Source: Zeaxanthinibacter enoshimensis (GTDB lineage: Bacteria; Bacteroidota; Bacteroidia; Flavobacteriales; Flavobacteriaceae). Taken from it: DNA of 64,000 bases. The notes under the pieces are model-generated. The model worked only from the letters and a program-made list of their open reading frames with translations. It searched no databases and was not told where the DNA came from. This document shows positions 26,398 through 36,230 of the stretch, piece after piece. Made by a program: the position numbers and the translations under genes. Positions within the stretch are counted from its first letter, which is position 1. Each line of letters begins with the position of its first letter. The stretch spans positions 434,001-498,000 of the forward strand of contig NZ_SNYI01000001.1 in the NCBI RefSeq assembly GCF_004362865.1. The letters run 5' to 3'.

Positions 26398-29300
26398 ATG
26401 AGCAAACAACAAAAGAATGCTAATAAGGAATTCTGGCTGTCTTCCTGGTCCATAGATAACCCTTCGGTAATTTATGTCATGATCGGCTTGTTCCTGTTTA
26501 TCGGGATCAGTTCTTACAATGCACTACCTCGGGAAGATTTCCCGGAGATCGTGGAGACCAAGGTATATATCAGCACCCCCTACCCGGGAAATACTGCGGA
26601 GGACATTGAAAGGCTGATCACCGACCCTCTCGAAGAAAGGCTGAAAAATGTCAGTAACCTGGTAGAGATCACCTCCACTTCACAGGAAGATTATTCTATC
26701 ATCACCGTAGAGTTTGACGAGGATATTTCCGTGGAAGCGGCTAAACTGAAGGTCAAGGATGAAGTAGATGCGGAAAAGGCCAGCGAAGACTGGCCGACAT
26801 TCAACGGGGCCAAGGTAGAACCCAACGTGTTCGACCTGAACATCTCAGAGGAATATCCCATCATGAACATCAATTTTACCGGTGATTACCCGGTAGAGAA
26901 GCTCAAGGAATTCGCCGAGTACATGGAAGACGAGATCGAGGATATGCCAGAGATCAAGAAAGTAGATATCCGGGGTGCCCAGGACAAAGAGGTAGAAGTA
27001 GCCGTTGATATCTACAAGATGATGGCCGCCAAGGTGAGTTTTAACGATGTCATACAGGCGATTGCCAACGGGAATATGACCATGTCTGCCGGCAACCTTA
27101 AAACCGCGAGCCAGAGACGTACCATCAGGGTACTGGGGGAGATTGAAAACCCTGAAGAGCTGGAGAATTTCGTAGTAAAGTCAGAGAATGGCAATGCGGT
27201 TTACCTGAAAGATATTGCTTCGGTTTCCTTTGACGAAGAAGACAAGACCACCTATGCCAGGGAATTCGGGGAGAACGTGGTGATGCTCGACATAAAAAAA
27301 CGAGCAGGTAAGAATGCCATTGCCGCCGCCGACCAGATCAAGGAACTGGTGAAAGATCTGCAGGAAAATTATTACCCTGCAGACCTGCATATTTCAATAG
27401 CAAACGACTCCTCTACCCGGACCCTGAACCAGGTTGATGACCTGGTGAATAATATCATTTTCGGGATATTGCTAGTGGTCACCGTACTTATGTTCTTCCT
27501 TGGATTCCGGAATGCACTCTTTGTCGGGTTTGCGATCCCTATGTCCATGTTCATGTCTTTCATGATTCTCTCTGCACTGGGGTATACCCTTAACACTATG
27601 ATCCTCTTTGGTATGATCATGGGACTGGGGATGCTTGTAGACAACGGGATCGTGGTGGTAGAGAACGTATACCGGCTTATGGAAGACGAAGGGATGTCCA
27701 GGATAGAAGCCGCCAAAAAAGGGATTGGAGAGATCGCCTTCCCCATCATCATATCTACCCTAACCACTGTAGCAGCATTTGTTCCCCTGGGCCTCTGGCC
27801 AGGAATCTTCGGACAGTTTATGATCTATTTCCCAATTACTTTATCAGTGGTTCTTGGATCCTCCCTGTTCGTTGCCATTTTTATGAACTCCATGCTGGTA
27901 TCCCAGTTCATGGATACCGGGGAGAAAGAGCTTACCCGAAAACAACTGATCCGCGTGAGTATCATCCTGGGTGGGTTAGGAATTTTTATCATGATACTGG
28001 GAGGCCCGGTTCGTGGCTTTGGTACGGTAATGATCCTGACTGCCATAATGTTCTGGGTTTACAAATACTTTATTAAACGATGGGCCAGCAACTTCCAGAA
28101 CAATACAATGAGCCGGTTCGAGGATTGGTATGAGAAACGCCTGAAGCATGCACTTCGCGGCAAGAATGTCTACTGGTATTTCGGGGTGACTTTTTCCTTA
28201 CTGATCGCGGTATTCATGTTATTCGGCATGTCTGTTGGCAGTGGGCGTACAAAGATCGAATTCTTCCCGGATAATATTCCAAACGAGATCTATGTCTATA
28301 TAGAATATCCACAGGGCACATCTATTGAGAAGACCAACGAGATCACCAAGGATATTGAAAGACGGGTGTACGCGATCGCGAACCGGGATAAGTATACCGA
28401 TGGCGAGGAAAACTATTTGGTTGCTTCAGCAGTTTCGCAGGTAGGTGAAGGAGCAGGTAACCCGTTCACCGATGGCGGATCTTCTGCAGAGATGCCCCAC
28501 AGGGGAAAGGTGACCTTGTCCATGCGCGAATTTAAATACAGGAACGGCCTGGATACAGAAAACCTCCGGGCAGAGATCCAGCAGGAACTGCAGGGGATAT
28601 ACCCGGGAGTTGCATTATCCGTTGAAAAGGATGCAGCCGGACCGCCGGCGGGTTACCCCATCAACATTGAGCTCCAAGGAAAGGATTACAACCAGCTCAT
28701 CAGCACTGCGGAAGATATCCGGAATTTTATCAATGCAGAGAACATTGCCGGGATAGAAGAGCTGAAGATCGATGTAAACAAGGGGAAGCCTGCTATGGAA
28801 GTAGTGGTAGACCGTGAAAAAGCAGGAGAACTCGGGGTGGCTGTCGGCCAGGTAGGCTCCCAGCTAAGGCGCTCAATTTTCGGAGAGAAAGCCGGCGTTT
28901 ATAAGGAAGCAGGGGAAGATTACGACATCAACGTCCGCTTCAATGAAGACCTTCGCTACAACAAGAATGCCCTCTTTAACCAGAATATCATCTTCCGGGA
29001 CCCGGCCAATGGGCAGATCAAAGAGATCCCCATCTCTGCAGTAGCCTCCCAGCGCAATACTTCTGCGTTCAGCGCGATCAAACACCGGGATAATGAAAGG
29101 GTGGTTACGATCTACTCCGGTTTAAAACCCGGATTTACCGACGCAGCAGCGATCGTGGAAGAGATCAAAAAAGAGATGGAAAGTTTTAATGCGGTTCCGG
29201 ATGGAGTTTCCATTGACTATACCGGCCAGATAGAGGAACAGAACAAGCAGATGAACTTCCTGGTTGGTGCCTTCTTTGGGGGTCTGGGACTCATACTGCT

Positions 29301-29907
29301 GATCCTGATCTTCCAGTTTGGTGGCATCTCCAAACCCCTGATCATTATGATCGCCATTTTCCTGAGTTTTATCGGGGTATTTGGCGGACTGATGCTGACG
29401 GGCTGGTCTTTCGTGATCATGATGACTATGATGGGAATTATTTCCCTGGCAGGGATCGTGGTGAACAACGGGGTAGTACTGCTTGATTATACCCAGATCC
29501 TGATCGATCGCAAGAAACTGGCACTGGGAATGGAAGATTCAGACCTTCTGAGCCGTGACCAAGTGAGGCAAGTTATCGTCCAGAGCGGGAAAGCGCGTCT
29601 TCGACCTGTAGTGCTGACGGCTATAACCACCGTTTTGGGGCTGATCCCACTGGCCATAGGACTGAACATCGACTTCTTCTCCCTATTCACCAATTTTGAC
29701 CCGAATATCTATGTGGGGGGTGATAACGTCATCTTCTGGGGACCCCTGGCATGGACGGTGATTTTCGGCCTACTGGTCGCTACGTTCCTGACCCTGATCA
29801 TCGTCCCTGTACTGTTCAATATCAGCTACCGCATGAAGATCGGTATGAGGAAGAAGGTGAATAATATTAAAAGCAGTAAATCGGAAAGCCTGCAGGATGC
29901 TGCATAA
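26398..29907 (+). CDS. RND efflux pump (AcrB/HAE1 family)
   Basis: The proton-driven inner-membrane pump. At 1169 residues it is somewhat longer than AcrB (about 1050). Twelve membrane helices in the usual 1+5, 1+5 plan are apparent, with the first helix SVIYVMIGLFLFIGISSYNALPREDFPEI and the fourth-helix proton relay GMIMGLGMLVDNGIVVVENVYR. The porter repeats (YPGNTAEDIERLITDPLEERL and YPQGTSIEKTNEITKDIERR) are present. A second cytoplasmic stretch near residues 515-575 is extended and hydrophobic, which explains part of the extra length. Substrate cannot be told. A terminator follows directly. Confidence 0.95.
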   Translation: MSKQQKNANKEFWLSSWSIDNPSVIYVMIGLFLFIGISSYNALPREDFPEIVETKVYISTPYPGNTAEDIERLITDPLEERLKNVSNLVEITSTSQEDYSIITVEFDEDISVEAAKLKVKDEVDAEKASEDWPTFNGAKVEPNVFDLNISEEYPIMNINFTGDYPVEKLKEFAEYMEDEIEDMPEIKKVDIRGAQDKEVEVAVDIYKMMAAKVSFNDVIQAIANGNMTMSAGNLKTASQRRTIRVLGEIENPEELENFVVKSENGNAVYLKDIASVSFDEEDKTTYAREFGENVVMLDIKKRAGKNAIAAADQIKELVKDLQENYYPADLHISIANDSSTRTLNQVDDLVNNIIFGILLVVTVLMFFLGFRNALFVGFAIPMSMFMSFMILSALGYTLNTMILFGMIMGLGMLVDNGIVVVENVYRLMEDEGMSRIEAAKKGIGEIAFPIIISTLTTVAAFVPLGLWPGIFGQFMIYFPITLSVVLGSSLFVAIFMNSMLVSQFMDTGEKELTRKQLIRVSIILGGLGIFIMILGGPVRGFGTVMILTAIMFWVYKYFIKRWASNFQNNTMSRFEDWYEKRLKHALRGKNVYWYFGVTFSLLIAVFMLFGMSVGSGRTKIEFFPDNIPNEIYVYIEYPQGTSIEKTNEITKDIERRVYAIANRDKYTDGEENYLVASAVSQVGEGAGNPFTDGGSSAEMPHRGKVTLSMREFKYRNGLDTENLRAEIQQELQGIYPGVALSVEKDAAGPPAGYPINIELQGKDYNQLISTAEDIRNFINAENIAGIEELKIDVNKGKPAMEVVVDREKAGELGVAVGQVGSQLRRSIFGEKAGVYKEAGEDYDINVRFNEDLRYNKNALFNQNIIFRDPANGQIKEIPISAVASQRNTSAFSAIKHRDNERVVTIYSGLKPGFTDAAAIVEEIKKEMESFNAVPDGVSIDYTGQIEEQNKQMNFLVGAFFGGLGLILLILIFQFGGISKPLIIMIAIFLSFIGVFGGLMLTGWSFVIMMTMMGIISLAGIVVNNGVVLLDYTQILIDRKKLALGMEDSDLLSRDQVRQVIVQSGKARLRPVVLTAITTVLGLIPLAIGLNIDFFSLFTNFDPNIYVGGDNVIFWGPLAWTVIFGLLVATFLTLIIVPVLFNISYRMKIGMRKKVNNIKSSKSESLQDAA

Positions 29908-29928
29908 TTCCAGCATCTTATAATAATA

Positions 29929-29955
29929 AAAGCCCCGTGAAATTCACGGGGCTTT
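29929..29955. terminator. Bidirectional terminator between the RND and SusD genes
   Basis: The hairpin AAAGCCCCGTG - AAATT - CACGGGGCTTT has an 11-base perfect stem with A/T tails on both sides. It lies between two convergent genes and can serve both. Confidence 0.88.
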
Positions 29956-29977
29956 CTGGTAATTGGTCAGTTAGTTA

Positions 29978-31297
29978 TTATTCGTTTTCCGATAGCGGGA
30001 TCGGGAAAACATTGAACACCAGGTCACCTGTCCTGTCAACAGGTAAGGTGTTAGATAGGTTGTACCTCCTCAGGTCAAACATCCTGTGGTTCTCCGCCCA
30101 TAGGGAGTACCGTCTTTGCTGCAGCATTTCAGCAGTCAGACCATCAGCAGTCAACGGACCTGCATATACTCCCAGGCCGGCAGACGCCCGGATTATATTC
30201 AATGCAGTCTCTGCATCTCCAAGGTTCCCGGCACCAATGCTGGCTTCCGCGTATAAAAGGATCAGCTCCTCGTTCCGGATAATATCTATAGGAGAAGTGT
30301 TCGACTCGTATAAAGCGGTCTGGTAATCTCCTCCAAGTCCGTCCTGGGTAGTAGGATTCGCACGCAGCGAAGTCTTCTCATCCACACGGGTATCCCCGGG
30401 CTCAGCATCGGCAATCCAGGAAGGATGTACGATGATCTGGTCCCCGTTGTTATCCTGTATCTTGAACAGTCCGTTCGTAGCATCCCCACTGGCAAGGCTG
30501 AACACGTGCTTAGGCCCTACGTTCAGGTCCCCGTTCAGATCCAGGTAAGAATTAGACAAAGCTGTTAATGCCGCACTGTCATCATCGTCATATACTGCAG
30601 CTAAGGCAGCTACAGCCCTGTTGAATTCCGCGAAAGTGGCAGGGGTATTAAACCCGTCAAATCCGGCTAACGGAAAATTGAACTCTGCCCCGGCACTGTT
30701 AAGGTCGCCCTGGGCTTCGTCTAACAAGGCCCGGATCTGGTCCATAGCAGGGCCAAAATCAAGTATAGGCCCCAGGTTATCAGGATCGGAAACATCTACC
30801 CTTGCTCTGCCGTAGGACTTAAGTATCTGGATCAGCTCATAAGCCTGTACGGTTTTAGCAAAACCCCTGTACCCGGCTTTCTGGGCTTCAGTGACTGACT
30901 CCGTGTTTTCCAACGCTTCCAGGAGGATGTTCGCATTCTTATAACAGGTGTAACGACCATCCCATGGTGCCGTGGTATAGAAGGAGTTGTTATCGAGGCC
31001 ACTACCGTTTTTACCCAGCAGGTCTCCCGTGTTACGGGGATCCGCATCAAACAGGTAGAGCTCCCGGGCCATAGTTCCTGATCCGGTGGTCTGGATCGCC
31101 AATGCATTCCGCATACTGGCCTCTATTCCTACTACGAGGTTATTCAATTGGTTTTCTGACGCATTGGTCAGGATCCCTGAAAGACTGGGTCTGTTCGGGT
31201 CTACCTGGTCATCAAATGAGCAGGAGACGGTCAGGGTCGCCACCACCCCCATAACTAACAGGGTGGTCTTGGTTATATATAAATTTAGTTTCTTCAT
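29978..31297 (-). CDS. SusD/RagB family nutrient-binding lipoprotein
   Basis: The surface lipoprotein lid of a SusCD importer. The 439 residues have a lipoprotein signal (ATLTVSCSFDD) and the SusD helical framework: WDGRYTCYKNANILLEAL, AKTVQAYELIQILKSYGRARV, IDIIRNEELILLYAEASIGAG and the C-terminal RYSLWAENHRMFDLRRYNL. The C-terminus (VFNVFPIPLSENE) is typical. Ten bases separate it from the upstream susC-like gene. No polysaccharide-degrading enzyme is adjacent, so the ligand could be a peptide or a small glycan. Confidence 0.95.
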   Translation of the reverse strand: MKKLNLYITKTTLLVMGVVATLTVSCSFDDQVDPNRPSLSGILTNASENQLNNLVVGIEASMRNALAIQTTGSGTMARELYLFDADPRNTGDLLGKNGSGLDNNSFYTTAPWDGRYTCYKNANILLEALENTESVTEAQKAGYRGFAKTVQAYELIQILKSYGRARVDVSDPDNLGPILDFGPAMDQIRALLDEAQGDLNSAGAEFNFPLAGFDGFNTPATFAEFNRAVAALAAVYDDDDSAALTALSNSYLDLNGDLNVGPKHVFSLASGDATNGLFKIQDNNGDQIIVHPSWIADAEPGDTRVDEKTSLRANPTTQDGLGGDYQTALYESNTSPIDIIRNEELILLYAEASIGAGNLGDAETALNIIRASAGLGVYAGPLTADGLTAEMLQQRRYSLWAENHRMFDLRRYNLSNTLPVDRTGDLVFNVFPIPLSENE

Positions 31298-31306
31298 CGC
31301 GATTTT

Positions 31307-34228
31307 TTAAAAGTTAACATTCAGGTTCAGGTAGAACTGCTTGGTACTTGGGAAAGGAGTTACCTCGATTCCTGAAGAAAGTCCTGCCCCACCGTTGGTA
31401 GATACCTCCGGGTCGTAGCTGCTGTAATCCGTGATCGTAAAGATGTTCCTTCCGGAAATTCCTATTTTCACTCCCTCTACAGTATCCCCGAAGAAATCGA
31501 GAGCACTCTGCGGAAGACGATAACTGATCGCAGCCTCCCTTAACCTCAGGTAACCTGCAGGCTCAATAAACCTGGAAGCGACAAATCCTAATCCTGATCT
31601 TTCAATCCCGGCTGGGGTATCCAGATCCGGAGTGGTTCCACCAAGATCGGTCAACAGCTTGGAGAGGTTAATGTTCTCTCCTCCTTTTTTCCAGTGTAAC
31701 AGGAAGGATACATCCCACTGCTTATAAATAGTCATCTGGTTTGCAAAACCCATCTGGAAATCCGGCTCGGCATCTCCCAACTGTGTTGGAACACCGTCCA
31801 CGTTACCAACTAACTGGGTAACTGGTCTCCCTTCCTGAATGTAATAGGTTCCAAGTCCTAAACCAAAACCTGCACCCGGTTGCGGGAATGCCGGCACCTC
31901 CAGCCTGGTCACTTCTGACCGGTTAAACCAGAAATTAATGTTAGAGTTCCAGGTAAAGTTCTCATTGGTAAAAGGATAAGTATTGATTCCCAGCTCTATC
32001 CCGTAGTTCGTAAGATCTGCGAGGTTGGTGGTTTCTGTGTTGAATCCGGTTGAGGTTGGCAGCGCACGGCTTAACAGCAGGTCGCGTACATTACGGTTGT
32101 AATAAGACAGTTCCACACTGACGCGATCACCGAATCCGGCGTCAAGACCTACTTCAAACTCTGCAGAAGTTTCCGGTTGCACGTCTGGGTCCCCTTTAAG
32201 GGCACCTATAGAAGATCCTCCGTTTCCGCCAATGGAAACCTGGTTCAGACCGGTAAAGGCAGATCCGAAGGTCGCAGGAGTTCCTGTTTCACCGTAAGCT
32301 GTTCTGAATTTTAATCGATCTACGAACCCTGGATTCCAGAATTCGAAATTGTGCAGGTTAACGGCGAGGGAAGCTTTTGGAAAACCAAAAAATTCATTCG
32401 GATCCCCGTTAAGGGTCGATTTATCAAGGCGGTATCCTAAAGTTCCGATTAACTGGTCACGGTAATTTCCTTCAACCTGCGCAAAATAACCGAACTCCTT
32501 AACCAGAGAAGTTGTCTGGTTGATCTGCTGGGCAGCTCCCTGGGACAGGTTAGTCTGGTTTGGGATCAACTGGGTCGCCTGGTTAAAGATCAGGTCGGCC
32601 TGTTGTTCCACGTAAGATATACCGGCCTGAGAAGTCAGGGACAGGTCTCCATCCATGGCTTCCCTGTTCCAAACAGCGATACCCTGGTAGTTAAAGTTGG
32701 TGAAGTTATTCCTTCCTTCGCCGATAAACCCGTTCTGGTTTCCTCGCTGGGCCTGGTGGATCTCCGGCACGTAAACATAGGTTTCGTTTGCCAGGTAATC
32801 TAATCCCCCGTTAAATATGAACCTCACGTTATCCCTGTCTGTCTGTAAGAAGTTCGTCGTAAAACGAAGCCCCTGGATAAAACGGTTGTTCTTATCCTCG
32901 TTCAGGGCAAGATCTCTTACCAGGATTGGGTTACCTGAATAGTTCGGGTTGTCAGGGTAATTTCCTAACTCATCCGGGAAAAGGTTGATCCACGGACGGG
33001 TGAATGCCAGGGTATAACCGTAGCTAAGTCCCCCTTCGTTCTCATTTCCAGTAAAACTACGACTGGATCCACTTCTCACATAGTTGGATGAAATTGAGAA
33101 GTTAAAGGTCTTTGAGATATCGTGGTCAATGTTTGCACGTACGTTAAATCGGTCAAATCCGGTATTCTTGATGATACCTTCTTCATCCCGGTAAGAAGCT
33201 CCTACGTAGAAACGTGTTTTCTCACTACCTCCTTTAGCACTGATCTGCGTGTCCGTGATCAGACCGGTTTCCCCGTAGATCTCATCTTCGTAATCGATCA
33301 GTCCCCCATTGGCGATTGCCTGGTTGTAAAGAGCCACTTCGGCTGCACCGAAGGTAGATTCCACGTTGGCTGCCGTCCATGGACGCATCCCGATCTTATT
33401 GATTATGGTGTTAAATCCTGTATCCTGGCTGAAGCTGATATCGGTCTTTCCCAGTTTACCACGCTTGGTGGTAATGATCACAACCCCCGCATTTGATCCG
33501 GAACCATAAATGGCCGCGGCAGATGCTCCTTTAAGGATCTCGATATTCTCAATATCGTTAGGATCAAGATCGGCAATACGGTTGGCCGAGTTCTCTTCGT
33601 TCCCCCTGTTGGCCCCTGAAGCAAATCTCAGACCTGACGGGATCTCCCTGTTATTGACAAATACACCATCAATAATATACAAGGGCTGGTTATTTCCGTT
33701 AATTGAGGAAATACCTCTTAAACGAAGTGCCATTCCTCCCCCGGGAGCTCCTGAAGTAGAAGTGATGTTAACCCCGGTTACTTTCCCGTATAGGGCACCG
33801 TCCAGGGTAGACTGTCCTGTGGTTCCTACCAGTTCTTCAGAGGAGACTGTGGCTACTGCATTGGCAAGGTTCCTTCTTTTAATAGAAGTACCCAGACCGG
33901 TAACAACAACTTCATCCAGTCCTGTAGCTGATTCTCCCAGTTCCACGTTAAGCATGGTCGCCCCACTTACCTGGAACTCGGCTGTTTCATACCCTAAGGA
34001 TGAAAACACAAGAGTTGCCGGGAAGTTCTGTACTACCAGGTCGTATTTTCCATCAAAATCAGTGGTGGTACCCGTGGTGGTCCCCTTAATAATCACATTG
34101 GCCCCGGGTAAGGGCTGTCCGTTTACGGCATCGGTCACCGTTCCGCTGACCGTCCCCTGCGCAAGGGCAAGGACCGGCAGAAAAAACAGCAGCCCAAGGC
34201 ACCATTGCAAAAGTTGATTTTTGTTCAT
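31307..34228 (-). CDS. SusC/RagA family TonB-dependent transporter
   Basis: The outer-membrane barrel partner of the SusD protein. The 973 residues contain a signal peptide (FFLPVLALAQ) and a carboxypeptidase-like domain (VTDAVNGQPLPGANVIIKGT). The plug follows (SGAPGGGMALRLRGISSING, PLYIIDGVFVNN, DIENIEILKGASAAAIYGS and GVVIITTKRG), and then the barrel to the C-terminal FYLNLNVNF. An ATG two codons earlier (34234) is possible. A promoter with TTG-N18-TACATTGG lies about 30 bases upstream. It is divergent from aspS. Confidence 0.95.
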   Translation of the reverse strand: MNKNQLLQWCLGLLFFLPVLALAQGTVSGTVTDAVNGQPLPGANVIIKGTTTGTTTDFDGKYDLVVQNFPATLVFSSLGYETAEFQVSGATMLNVELGESATGLDEVVVTGLGTSIKRRNLANAVATVSSEELVGTTGQSTLDGALYGKVTGVNITSTSGAPGGGMALRLRGISSINGNNQPLYIIDGVFVNNREIPSGLRFASGANRGNEENSANRIADLDPNDIENIEILKGASAAAIYGSGSNAGVVIITTKRGKLGKTDISFSQDTGFNTIINKIGMRPWTAANVESTFGAAEVALYNQAIANGGLIDYEDEIYGETGLITDTQISAKGGSEKTRFYVGASYRDEEGIIKNTGFDRFNVRANIDHDISKTFNFSISSNYVRSGSSRSFTGNENEGGLSYGYTLAFTRPWINLFPDELGNYPDNPNYSGNPILVRDLALNEDKNNRFIQGLRFTTNFLQTDRDNVRFIFNGGLDYLANETYVYVPEIHQAQRGNQNGFIGEGRNNFTNFNYQGIAVWNREAMDGDLSLTSQAGISYVEQQADLIFNQATQLIPNQTNLSQGAAQQINQTTSLVKEFGYFAQVEGNYRDQLIGTLGYRLDKSTLNGDPNEFFGFPKASLAVNLHNFEFWNPGFVDRLKFRTAYGETGTPATFGSAFTGLNQVSIGGNGGSSIGALKGDPDVQPETSAEFEVGLDAGFGDRVSVELSYYNRNVRDLLLSRALPTSTGFNTETTNLADLTNYGIELGINTYPFTNENFTWNSNINFWFNRSEVTRLEVPAFPQPGAGFGLGLGTYYIQEGRPVTQLVGNVDGVPTQLGDAEPDFQMGFANQMTIYKQWDVSFLLHWKKGGENINLSKLLTDLGGTTPDLDTPAGIERSGLGFVASRFIEPAGYLRLREAAISYRLPQSALDFFGDTVEGVKIGISGRNIFTITDYSSYDPEVSTNGGAGLSSGIEVTPFPSTKQFYLNLNVNF

Positions 34229-34258
34229 AATCATTGATTTGTTATAGTTATTCGCCTA

Positions 34259-34287
34259 CCAATGTAGCGAAGTTTTCGTCAATCCAA
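34259..34287 (-). promoter_or_regulatory. Possible promoter of the susC-like gene
   Basis: On the minus strand, TTG (34287-34285), 18 bases, then TACATTGG (34266-34259), one mismatch from TAnnTTTG. It lies 30 bases before the ATG. Confidence 0.45.
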
Positions 34288-34389
34288 AAATTTCCTTTGT
34301 TAATTACAACGTTTGCGCACAGGGGGATTCAGGCCGAAAAAGTAGTTGAAAATTAGTCCGTAGTCCTAGGGGTTACCAGCAGTTCTTCT

Positions 34390-34397
34390 TACATTTG
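34390..34397 (+). promoter_or_regulatory. -7 element of aspS
   Basis: TACATTTG matches TAnnTTTG and ends 25 bases before the aspS ATG. No clear -33 element is seen at the right distance. Confidence 0.5.
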
Positions 34398-34422
34398 CGC
34401 CGGTAAAAACAAGGAAGCCATT

Positions 34423-36171
34423 ATGTTCAGAAACCATACATGCGGAGCGCTGAGAGCGTCTGATATCGGAAAAGAAGTGACCCTTTCAGGGTGGGTACAG
34501 AAGCTGAGAGACAAAGGATTCGTAGTCTGGGTAGACCTCCGTGACCGCTATGGGATCGTTCAATTGGTATTTGACGAGGAACGCACACCGGCCGAATTAC
34601 TGGAAAAAGCGAGGCACCTGGGGCGCGAATTTGTCCTGAAGGTCCACGGTAAGGTGATAGAAAGGACTTCCAAGAACCCCAACCTTCCTACCGGGGATAT
34701 AGAAGTGCTGGTATCAGAAATGGAGATCCTGAACAAAGCACTGGTACCTCCTTTCACTATTGAGGACCAGACAGACGGCGGGGAAGACCTTCGGATGAAG
34801 TACCGCTACCTGGATATCCGTAGAAACCCGGTCAAGAACAACCTGATCTTCAGGCATAAGGTCACCATGGAGGTACGCAACTACCTCTCTGAACATGGGT
34901 TTATCGAAGTTGAAACTCCATACCTCATAAAATCCACACCGGAGGGAGCCAGGGATTTCGTAGTTCCCAGCCGTATGAACGAGGGACAGTTCTACGCCCT
35001 TCCGCAATCTCCGCAGACCTTTAAACAGTTGCTGATGGTAGGCGGAATGGACCGTTACTTCCAGATCGTAAAATGTTTCAGGGATGAGGATCTAAGGGCT
35101 GACAGGCAACCTGAGTTCACCCAGATCGACTGTGAAATGGCTTTTGTAACCCAGGAGGATATTCTGCAGGCCTTTGAAGGACTGACCCGTCACCTGCTTA
35201 AAACCATTAAAAATGTAGAAGTTCCATCCTTCCCACGCATAACCTACGATGATGCAATGCGAAAGTATGGGAATGATAAGCCCGATATCCGTTTCGGAAT
35301 GGAATTCGGGGAACTGAATGAGGTAGCCCAGCACAAAGATTTTAACGTATTCAACTCGGCCGAACTCGTGGTCGGAATCGCAGTCCCGGGAGCCGCCTCT
35401 TACACCCGTAAAGAGATCGATGCACTTATCGACTGGGTGAAGAGACCCCAGGTAGGGGCAAAGGGAATGGTGTACGTAAAATGTAACGAAGACGGAAGTT
35501 ATAAATCATCCGTGGATAAATTCTACGACCAGGAAGACCTGGCCAAATGGGCAGAAGTCACCGGGGCAAAACCGGGAGACCTTATTTGTGTGCTGTCCGG
35601 GGATGCACATACCACTCGCACCCAGCTGAGCGCTTTAAGAATGGAACTTGCCGGCAGGCTTGGACTTCGGAAAGCCGATGAGTTTGCGCCTCTTTGGGTG
35701 GTCGATTTTCCGCTGCTGGAATGGGACGAGGAAAGCGGAAAATATCACGCTATGCACCACCCGTTCACCTCGCCTAAACCGGGCCAGCTCGAATTACTGG
35801 ACAGTGATCCCGGGGCGGTTAAAGCGAATGCCTATGACCTGGTACTTAACGGGAACGAAATTGGTGGGGGATCTATCCGTATCCACGATAAAGCGACACA
35901 AGAGATCATGTTCCGTCACCTTGGTTTCAGCCCTGAAGAGGCAAAGGCCCAGTTTGGTTTCCTGATGGATGCCTTTCAATACGGGGCACCACCTCACGGC
36001 GGGATCGCATTTGGATTAGACCGCCTGGTTGCCATCCTGGGCGGGCAGGAAACCATCAGGGATTTCATTGCCTTTCCAAAGAATAACAGTGGAAGGGATG
36101 TCATGATCGACGCCCCTGCGAAGCTCGATGATGCCCAGCTGGCGGAGCTCCACCTGAAATTGGATACCTAA
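34423..36171 (+). CDS. aspS: Aspartate-tRNA ligase
   Basis: The bacterial-type class IIb synthetase that charges tRNA(Asp). The 582 residues have an N-terminal OB fold ([24 protein letters not shown]), motif 2 ([22 protein letters not shown]), the bacterial GAD insertion domain (about residues 290-415) and motif 3 ([16 protein letters not shown]). Length and domain order are normal for a bacterial AspRS. Whether it is discriminating cannot be told by eye. Confidence 0.97.
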   Translation: MFRNHTCGALRASDIGKEVTLSGWVQKLRDKGFVVWVDLRDRYGIVQLVFDEERTPAELLEKARHLGREFVLKVHGKVIERTSKNPNLPTGDIEVLVSEMEILNKALVPPFTIEDQTDGGEDLRMKYRYLDIRRNPVKNNLIFRHKVTMEVRNYLSEHGFIEVETPYLIKSTPEGARDFVVPSRMNEGQFYALPQSPQTFKQLLMVGGMDRYFQIVKCFRDEDLRADRQPEFTQIDCEMAFVTQEDILQAFEGLTRHLLKTIKNVEVPSFPRITYDDAMRKYGNDKPDIRFGMEFGELNEVAQHKDFNVFNSAELVVGIAVPGAASYTRKEIDALIDWVKRPQVGAKGMVYVKCNEDGSYKSSVDKFYDQEDLAKWAEVTGAKPGDLICVLSGDAHTTRTQLSALRMELAGRLGLRKADEFAPLWVVDFPLLEWDEESGKYHAMHHPFTSPKPGQLELLDSDPGAVKANAYDLVLNGNEIGGGSIRIHDKATQEIMFRHLGFSPEEAKAQFGFLMDAFQYGAPPHGGIAFGLDRLVAILGGQETIRDFIAFPKNNSGRDVMIDAPAKLDDAQLAELHLKLDT

Positions 36172-36230
36172 TTCCGGAAAACCTTTATCGGATGCGGCAA
36201 TTTTAATACCTTTAATCGTATAGCCCAAGA

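Noticed and set aside
31307-34228. SusCD pair as part of a polysaccharide utilisation locus
   Set aside because: No glycoside hydrolase, sensor or sulfatase is adjacent; neighbours are an efflux operon and aspS, so a polysaccharide substrate is not supported.
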